A program made the position numbers and the translations under genes. A stretch of DNA of 11,601 bases from Myxococcales bacterium (GTDB lineage: Bacteria; Myxococcota; Bradymonadia; REDH01): the NCBI GenBank assembly GCA_018970625.1, contig JAGWVZ010000062.1:1-11601 (forward strand). Direction: 5' to 3'. Positions 6,619 to 11,601 of the stretch are shown here, one piece after another (position 1 is the stretch's first letter; each line of letters opens with the position of its first letter). The notes beneath the pieces are model-generated. The model did no database searches, had not been told where the DNA came from, and worked only from the letters and a program-made list of their open reading frames with translations.

Positions 6619-8919
6619 ATGAATCGACACCTGAGCATTGCATGGCTCTCTCTCGGCTGCCTGATCGCGGCTGCATGCGGCGGAGATGACCCGACCCCGA
6701 CGCCGACCGATGACACCGGAGCTGACGCTGACGTTGTGGATTCGGACGGGTCTGCCGCGCCGGACACGACCGTCGATCCGGACACCGGGACACCCGACAC
6801 GGTGGACACTGACGTGGCAGAGGCTGACACGACAGACACGGGCGCTGAGGACGCCGAGGCTGACGTTCCGCCGCCGGTGTGCGACGAAGATGAGCGTCTG
6901 GTGGGGCGGCGCTGCTTTGGGCCCTTTGACCGCATCTGCGACGACAACTCGGATTGTCGCGACACCGAGACGTGTGAGTTCATCAACAGCGACGCCTTCG
7001 GCACCTGCATCTACACGATTCCCGACACCGCCGTTTGCCCCGGCGGCCCGGACTGCGCAGTACAGCCCGACGCCACACTTCAGGCGGGCTTCGCACGCCG
7101 TGTGATCACGCCGCAGGGCTGGGAGCTGGCTCGCCCCGACTACATGCGGCGTCCCAACGCCTATGGCACGTTCCTGGATTTTGCGGGTGACGTGCGCATT
7201 GCCCGGCACTTCTGCGACTGCGGCCGTGACATGATCTGCCCGCCCGACGCGGTCGAATCCGGCTGCCTGTCACTGGGCGAATGGACCGGTCCCGACGCCG
7301 ACGGCACCGAGGGAGACCGCTACATGTCGGGCGCGTGGATTGCTGGCTTTGGCAACAACCGCAACGCCGGACTCTGCCCCGATGAATTGCTCTCCCCCGA
7401 CTGCGAAGGCTTTGACTGCTGCGACAGTCGGTTTGCCCACGACGACATTCTCGCCAACGGCACTGTGCTCGACTTTGGCAACACCCGCGTCGCGATCGTC
7501 ACAGTGGACGTTGTCGGGTATTTCTACAGCGAGGTGCAGCGCATTCAGGCCCAGCTGGATCCGGCGCTCGGTATCGACCATCTGATTGTATCGGCCACGC
7601 ACACCCACGAAGCGCCCGACACCATGGGCCGCTGGGGCCCGGGCGTCTCGGGTGGTGGTCTGCCCGGCGACACCGGTGTCATTCCGCCCTGGATGGCTGA
7701 AATCCGCCAGGCCGTGATTGACGTCGTCACCGAGTCGGTCGCCGAGCTGCAACCGGTCGATGTGTACTTCGCTCAGGGCAACCACGGCGGCGACGGCTTC
7801 GGTGCGCGCGACTCGCGCGTGCCCATCATCTACAACGATCTTGTCTCGGTGATGCAGTTCGTGCCCGCTGGCACGGATCCCCGCGCACCCGGCAACACCG
7901 TCGGCACCCTGTTCAACTACCACAACCACCCCGAAGCGCTCGGCTCCGAGAACCCCTACATCAGCAGCGATTTCGCTCACTATGTGCGCGAATTCATGGA
8001 GAATGGCTTTCCCGAAGAGACCACCGACGAAGAGCGCGGCGTCACCTACGGAGCCTATCCGGCGCTCGGCGGCGTCACCGTGTACATCTCGGGTACCGTC
8101 GGCGGCCTGTTGACGCAGCTGGGCGTCAGCGTGCGCTCCCGCGAGGGTGTAGAGTATCTGGAAGACAGCTTTGGCAAGGCGCATGCGCAGGGCCAGCGGC
8201 TGGCAGACTTCGCACATTCCATGCTCGCCAACCCCTGCGAAGACGGCGAGACCAAGGGCTGCGTGTTCCGCATGGAAGCTCCCGATCTCTCGTTCGCTGC
8301 CAGAGAGTTCATGCTCGAGATCGAGAACATCCAGTTTCAGGCAGCCGCTATCTCGCTCGGGCTCTTTGACCGCGAAGTGTACAACTGGCGCTCCGACCTG
8401 CAGACCATCAGCGGCCCGTTCCCCGAGGTCGTCACCCGCGTCAGCCAGGTCAGGCTGGGCAATGTCACCTTCCAGACCGCACCTGGCGAGATGTTCCCCG
8501 AAACGCTGCTCGGCTACCGGCGTGAGCAGGTGGTGGACGGCGTTATCTTTGGCGGCGCCGATGACGTGAACTGCACCGAAGACGGCCTTACCCGCCTCGC
8601 CGACGACGCCACCGAACCGCGGTTCGGCTGCCTGATCGAGCGCAACCAGTCCAATCCGCCCGACATGAACGCCGCTCCGACCTCGGCCGACGAATACCTG
8701 CGCGGGTTTGTTCCCGGTGACTACGTGCTCGTCATCGGTCTTGGCAACGACGAGCTCGGGTATCTGGTACCCTCGTACGACTTCAAGTGGGGTTCGGCCG
8801 GCGGTCTCGTCGAAGCAGAAGGCGACCACTACGAAGAGACCGTGTCGCCGGGCGATGTGATCCCCGAGATTCTGACCGCCATCCGTACCGTAACCGACGC
8901 CCTGAACGCCGCAGAATAA
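6619..8919 (+). CDS. Neutral ceramidase-like surface lipoprotein
   Basis: A 766-residue secreted lipoprotein. The signal peptide ends in LIAAAC, with Cys20 the predicted lipidated residue. An acidic Asp/Thr/Pro-rich tether (about 23-84) and a Cys-rich stretch with EGF-like spacing (88-145) follow. From about 155 the protein resembles neutral/alkaline non-lysosomal ceramidase, a zinc amidase releasing fatty acid from ceramide: AGFARRVITP (156-165), VAIVTVDVVGYF (291-302), SATHTHEAPD (325-334), FNYHNHPEALG (432-442), APGEMFPE (621-628), GLGNDELGY (707-715) and HYEE (737-740). His328/330, His435/437, Glu624 and Tyr715 are plausible zinc ligands or active-site residues by analogy with characterised neutral ceramidases. 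The start at 6619 has GAGG at good spacing. Many extra cysteines (198-269) suggest disulfides in an exported domain. It is probably on the outer membrane or cell surface. Fold family is fairly sure; ceramide as substrate is unproven. Confidence 0.85.
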   Translation: MNRHLSIAWLSLGCLIAAACGGDDPTPTPTDDTGADADVVDSDGSAAPDTTVDPDTGTPDTVDTDVAEADTTDTGAEDAEADVPPPVCDEDERLVGRRCFGPFDRICDDNSDCRDTETCEFINSDAFGTCIYTIPDTAVCPGGPDCAVQPDATLQAGFARRVITPQGWELARPDYMRRPNAYGTFLDFAGDVRIARHFCDCGRDMICPPDAVESGCLSLGEWTGPDADGTEGDRYMSGAWIAGFGNNRNAGLCPDELLSPDCEGFDCCDSRFAHDDILANGTVLDFGNTRVAIVTVDVVGYFYSEVQRIQAQLDPALGIDHLIVSATHTHEAPDTMGRWGPGVSGGGLPGDTGVIPPWMAEIRQAVIDVVTESVAELQPVDVYFAQGNHGGDGFGARDSRVPIIYNDLVSVMQFVPAGTDPRAPGNTVGTLFNYHNHPEALGSENPYISSDFAHYVREFMENGFPEETTDEERGVTYGAYPALGGVTVYISGTVGGLLTQLGVSVRSREGVEYLEDSFGKAHAQGQRLADFAHSMLANPCEDGETKGCVFRMEAPDLSFAAREFMLEIENIQFQAAAISLGLFDREVYNWRSDLQTISGPFPEVVTRVSQVRLGNVTFQTAPGEMFPETLLGYRREQVVDGVIFGGADDVNCTEDGLTRLADDATEPRFGCLIERNQSNPPDMNAAPTSADEYLRGFVPGDYVLVIGLGNDELGYLVPSYDFKWGSAGGLVEAEGDHYEETVSPGDVIPEILTAIRTVTDALNAAE

Positions 8920-9015
8920 GGCGGTTTACGGCACCGACTCGCCCTCACGTTCGTCACGCCGGCTCACCATGCAGCCGCCGGGCGCGCGATGTGCGAAGAA
9001 CCCCGGGGCGGGACA

Positions 9016-9780
9016 TCACTCCATCGAAGCCAGTACGGCCTGCCGTTTGCGCTCCTGCAAACCGTGGGCAATACGCGCTTCGAGAGACGCTCGCACCTCT
9101 TCCACAAACGCTTGCACCCGCTCCTCGTCCACATCGGACTGACCCGTCAGCACGGGTGGGTGAAGGGGCTCTGCGACCCAGTAGGTAAAAGGCACTCGAC
9201 GCGCCACAGGCAGAAACAGCGGCGCGGCGGTGTTGGGATCGATGAACGGAATCGACACCACGCCCTGCTCACTCAGCGTCGGAAACACATCGTCCGGCCC
9301 AATGGCGGCGATGGGAATCACCGGCGCCGGCGCCTGCGCCGCTGCCCAGGCAAACCCGGCGCGACCGCTCCACTGCAACTGATAGCGAGCAGCCGGTGTT
9401 TTGAGCGAGTCCCGCGCGCCGCCCGGATAACACACGCAAAGCTCGCCACGACGCAGCAGCTCGACCGCGACCTCGCGCTCACCGGGCACCGCGCCCACCC
9501 GGGTCAGCAGTTGGTTCAGCAGGGGCACGGTGAAGAGATTTTTCAGGCCAAGCCCTCGCGGCACGCGCCCCAGCAACCGATACAGCTCTGGAAAAAGCGC
9601 CCATGAATCAATGCCGAGCATGGCGTGATTGCCCACCAGCAACGCTGGCCCCGTGGCCGGAAGCAGGTGCGCGTCCTCGATGCGCGTGTCGAAGAACTGG
9701 CTCACCGACTGAAACCGCCGAAAGGCGGCCTGCGTAAGCGGGTCTTCCTGAAAGGGATGGTGAAAGCGGCGAAAGGCCAT
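9016..9780 (-). CDS. PlsC-type glycerolipid acyltransferase
   Basis: A 254-residue acyltransferase of the PlsC/LPLAT superfamily, expected to transfer an acyl group to a lysophospholipid or other glycerolipid at the inner membrane. The catalytic block is VGNHAMLGID (49-58), with His52 and Asp58 separated by five residues instead of the classic four. YPGGARDSL (118-126) matches the substrate-binding FPEG/PGG block as in the TMEM68/DAGAT-like branch, and PVIPIAAIGPDD (153-164) matches block IV. No obvious N-terminal membrane helix is present. The ATG at 9780 has GGAG five bases upstream and the family begins about there; the frame stays open upstream to a GTG at 9954. It is convergent with the ceramidase-like gene (96-bp gap, no clear terminator) and divergent from the dCMP deaminase. 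The acyl acceptor cannot be told from sequence. Confidence 0.85.
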   Translation of the reverse strand: MAFRRFHHPFQEDPLTQAAFRRFQSVSQFFDTRIEDAHLLPATGPALLVGNHAMLGIDSWALFPELYRLLGRVPRGLGLKNLFTVPLLNQLLTRVGAVPGEREVAVELLRRGELCVCYPGGARDSLKTPAARYQLQWSGRAGFAWAAAQAPAPVIPIAAIGPDDVFPTLSEQGVVSIPFIDPNTAAPLFLPVARRVPFTYWVAEPLHPPVLTGQSDVDEERVQAFVEEVRASLEARIAHGLQERKRQAVLASME

Positions 9781-9785
9781 GCCAG

Positions 9786-9789
9786 CTCC
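9786..9789 (-). promoter_or_regulatory. Ribosome binding site of the acyltransferase gene
   Basis: GGAG on the minus strand, five bases before the ATG at 9780. It supports the short start over the open upstream extension to 9954. Confidence 0.7.
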
Positions 9790-9862
9790 GGTAAACGGCG
9801 ACCGTCGTGGGCATAGCACGTTCGTGGCGGGTCGCCACCGTACCGGTGCACAGCGACAACGT

Positions 9863-9891
9863 TTGACCGTGCCGATGCGCCCGACTAACCG
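9863..9891 (+). promoter_or_regulatory. Possible sigma-70-like promoter of the dCMP deaminase
   Basis: TTGACC (9863-9868), a good -35 match, is followed after exactly 17 bases by TAACCG (9886-9891), a poor -10. It lies about 95 bp before the deaminase start, in the divergent gap with the acyltransferase gene. Weak evidence only. Confidence 0.28.
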
Positions 9892-9986
9892 CCCGTTGCA
9901 TGTCGGACATCGTGGCGTCGGCCAGGTCACACGACCACGGATGGTGCCGCGCACGACCCATGATTGCAGCCAGCAGGTCGATGGCC

Positions 9987-10484
9987 ATGAAAGAGAAGCA
10001 CATCCGGATTCGCATCAATCAGTGCCTGGCGCTGGCCGAAGCTTCGAACTGCCCACGGCGTAAGTTCGGCGCGCTGCTGCTGGACCCCGCGCGCAACGTG
10101 ATCCTGATGGACGGCTACAACGGCGGGCCTCGTGGCGGCGGCCATCTGTGCGGCGGCGAGACGTGCCTGCGCGACAAGCTGCAGGTTCCATCGGGAACGC
10201 GTCTGGAGATCGGCTGTCACCACGCCGAAATGAACGTCATCTGTAACGCCGCGGCGAGCGGAGTGCCCACACGCAATGCATGGCTGATTGTGACGGGAGA
10301 GCCGTGCCTCATGTGCTCGAAGCTGATTCATCACGCGGGGATCGAGCGGGTGCTGATTGTGGCAGGTGGCTATGCGGGCGAAAACGGCATCACCTACCTC
10401 CAGACACACGGCGTTCAGGTTCAGGTCGTGGACGGTCCGCAGGACCCACGCCTGACAGCGAGCACCCCGGAAGGCGGACCGTAG
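9987..10484 (+). CDS. Deoxycytidylate (dCMP) deaminase family protein
   Basis: A 165-residue zinc-dependent cytidine/deoxycytidylate deaminase family protein. The likely reaction is dCMP + water to dUMP + ammonia, feeding thymidylate synthesis in the cytosol. The catalytic centre is complete: HHAEMN (78-83, zinc ligand His79 and proton shuttle Glu81) and PCLMC (106-110, zinc ligands Cys107 and Cys110). The GYNGGPRG segment (43-50), followed by HLCGGETCLRD (53-63) with two further cysteines, is typical of dCMP deaminases rather than free-base deaminases. Two ATGs lie six bases apart (9981 and 9987); AGG at 9975-9977 is nine bases from the second and only three from the first, so 9987 is preferred. 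It stands alone, divergent from the acyltransferase gene and convergent with uvrB. A related CMP/dCMP deaminase with another substrate is possible. Confidence 0.9.
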   Translation: MKEKHIRIRINQCLALAEASNCPRRKFGALLLDPARNVILMDGYNGGPRGGGHLCGGETCLRDKLQVPSGTRLEIGCHHAEMNVICNAAASGVPTRNAWLIVTGEPCLMCSKLIHHAGIERVLIVAGGYAGENGITYLQTHGVQVQVVDGPQDPRLTASTPEGGP

Positions 10485-10508
10485 GCCAACCCAAAGGCCA
10501 CCCGCAGT

Positions 10509-10537
10509 GGCGCTGTTCATGCCAGCGTCGTTGTTTG
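10509..10537 (+). terminator. Weak terminator candidate after the dCMP deaminase
   Basis: A short stem, GGCGCTG (10509-10515) with CAGCGTC (10523-10529), includes one G-T wobble around a 7-nt loop and is followed by TTGTTTG after one base. It sits in the 115-bp convergent gap before the end of uvrB. The U-tract is interrupted and the stem is short, so this is only a candidate. Confidence 0.3.
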
Positions 10538-10599
10538 TCGCGCACGAGAACGCCCGGGACAAGGACACTGGCAGGGCGGAATTCATCCCAGGCGACGTG

Positions 10600-11601
10600 C
10601 TACATGGCGAGGCGTTGCGCTTCGAGCGAGCGCAGCTGGTCGCGCAGTTGGGCAGCCTTTTCGAACTCGAGCGCCCTGGCGGCGGCTTGCATTTGCACGC
10701 GCAGCTCCACCAGTTGTTTCTCGATTTGCTCCGGCGTCCACAGCTGGCCAGCGTCGCGCAGCGGGGTAACCACGGACGAGGCTGCGGAGCGCGATTTTCC
10801 TTTGCTCTTTTCGTCTTCCTGCGGCGCGTCGACCTCGTGAATTTTCTTTCGAATGGTGGTGGGGGTAATGCCGTGCAATTCGTTGTAGGCCAGCTGAACG
10901 CGGCGGCGCCGAAGGGTCTCATCAATGCACTGCTGCATGCTGCGGGTGATGTGGTCGGCGTACATGATGACGCGACCGTGTTCATTTCGGGCAGCGCGCC
11001 CCGAGGTCTGAATCAGCGAACGATTCGAGCGCAGAAACCCTTCCTTGTCGGCGTCAAGAATGGCGACGAGCGATACCTCGGGCAGATCAAGCCCTTCGCG
11101 CAGCAGATTAATGCCCACGAGCACATCAAATTCGCCTTTTCGAAGGTCGCGTAACAATTGCATGCGTTCAATGGTATCGACATCGCTGTGCAGGTATTTC
11201 ACGCGAATCTTCATTTCGCGCAGATATTCTGTGAGGTCCTCGGACATACGCTTGGTGAGCGTGGTAATCAGGACACGGTCACCCATTTCATCGACATGTT
11301 TTCGAATTTCACCGATGAGGTCGTCGACCTGGTCGCGAGCGGGGCGTACCTCAATAAAGGGGTCCAGCAGACCGGTGGGGCGAATGAGCTGCTCGACCAC
11401 GACACCCCCGGATTTCTCGAGCTCATAATCACCGGGGGTGGCGCTCACATAAATGACCTGACTGACAATTCTGTTGAACTCTTCAAAGCGGAGTGGACGA
11501 TTATCCAGTGCGCTGGGGAGTCGAAATCCGTGCTCGACGAGGGTCTCTTTTCGGGCGCGGTCGCCCCGGTACATGCCCCCAATCTGCGAGACCGAGACGT
11601 G
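10600..11601 (-). CDS. uvrB: UvrABC system protein B, C-terminal half (partial)
   Basis: The last 333 residues of UvrB, the DNA-damage verifying helicase-like subunit of nucleotide excision repair, which partners UvrA and UvrC. The start lies beyond the right edge; the frame is open through the last base. The first visible residues, [19 protein letters not shown], continue into [90 protein letters not shown] and GRAARN, the helicase motifs IV-VI region. A variable, charged linker follows, then the C-terminal UVR domain ([11 protein letters not shown] ... [17 protein letters not shown]), which contacts UvrC. Residue order matches E. coli UvrB closely, as recalled. A small oddity is QTSGRAARN where QTIGRAARN is usual. 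About half of a typical protein of roughly 670 residues is visible. Confidence 0.98.
   Translation of the reverse strand, partial: HVSVSQIGGMYRGDRARKETLVEHGFRLPSALDNRPLRFEEFNRIVSQVIYVSATPGDYELEKSGGVVVEQLIRPTGLLDPFIEVRPARDQVDDLIGEIRKHVDEMGDRVLITTLTKRMSEDLTEYLREMKIRVKYLHSDVDTIERMQLLRDLRKGEFDVLVGINLLREGLDLPEVSLVAILDADKEGFLRSNRSLIQTSGRAARNEHGRVIMYADHITRSMQQCIDETLRRRRVQLAYNELHGITPTTIRKKIHEVDAPQEDEKSKGKSRSAASSVVTPLRDAGQLWTPEQIEKQLVELRVQMQAAARALEFEKAAQLRDQLRSLEAQRLAM

Noticed and set aside
6232..7209. Leftward frame of 325 codons across the divergent gap
   Set aside because: It overlaps both the lipid-kinase-like gene and the lipoprotein start, and shows no recognisable motif.
7270..8829. Long leftward frame of 519 codons antisense to the ceramidase-like gene
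   Set aside because: It lies wholly opposite a gene with clear family motifs; its Val/His/Asp/Gly-biased composition is typical of an antisense shadow in GC-rich DNA.
8920..9015. Shared terminator between the convergent ceramidase-like and acyltransferase genes
   Set aside because: Only an imperfect GC-rich pairing (CCGCCGGG with CCCCGGGGCGG) without a T-tract was seen.
9927..10985. Leftward frame of 352 codons over the deaminase and the uvrB end
   Set aside because: It is antisense to the deaminase and out of frame with uvrB, both of which have decisive motifs.

Overview
This is a high-GC bacterial window. The best guess for its source is a member of the Myxococcota (former Deltaproteobacteria), possibly a Bradymonadales-like lineage. 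The main clue is the large lipoprotein: its lipid anchor is followed by a long Asp/Thr-rich tether and a Cys-rich stretch, a secreted-protein style common in that group. This is inference from style, not from a marker gene. All genes look chromosomal and housekeeping or metabolic. No transposase, phage, CRISPR, tRNA or rRNA was seen.

Layout, left to right. Positions 1-472 carry no credible gene. They are a cluster of palindromic repeats: a 112-bp unit in near-perfect tandem (1-223), then two copies of a 104-bp unit (232-335 and 373-476), with two distinct hairpin families (arms GGCCGAC/GTCGGCC and CGGCCGCC/GGCGGCCG). The last repeat runs into, and supplies, the stop codon of the first gene. 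Leftward genes follow: hydantoinase/5-oxoprolinase subunit B (473-2014), subunit A (2011-3915) and glutamate dehydrogenase (3930-5279). In transcription order this is gdh, hyuA, hyuB, with a 14-bp gap and then a 4-bp ATGA overlap, so very likely one operon. Next comes a leftward, degenerate diacylglycerol-kinase-like protein (5489-6367). Divergent from it is a rightward lipoprotein with a neutral ceramidase fold (6619-8919). Convergent with that is a PlsC-type acyltransferase (9016-9780). A rightward dCMP deaminase (9987-10484) then meets the leftward C-terminal half of uvrB (10600 to the window end).

How the genes may work together. If the HyuAB pair is a 5-oxoprolinase, the operon would open pyroglutamate to glutamate with ATP and then deaminate glutamate to 2-oxoglutarate, a short catabolic route into the TCA cycle. 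The middle block (lipid-kinase-like, ceramidase-like and glycerolipid acyltransferase genes) has a lipid theme, but the three genes are on different strands and no shared promoter is visible. The deaminase and UvrB are ordinary nucleotide-metabolism and DNA-repair genes.

I found no clear novel multi-gene system. The best candidates for follow-up are the repeat cluster with an apparently inverted hairpin, the gdh-hyuA-hyuB operon, the lipid-kinase-like protein without its kinase motif, and the tethered ceramidase-like lipoprotein.
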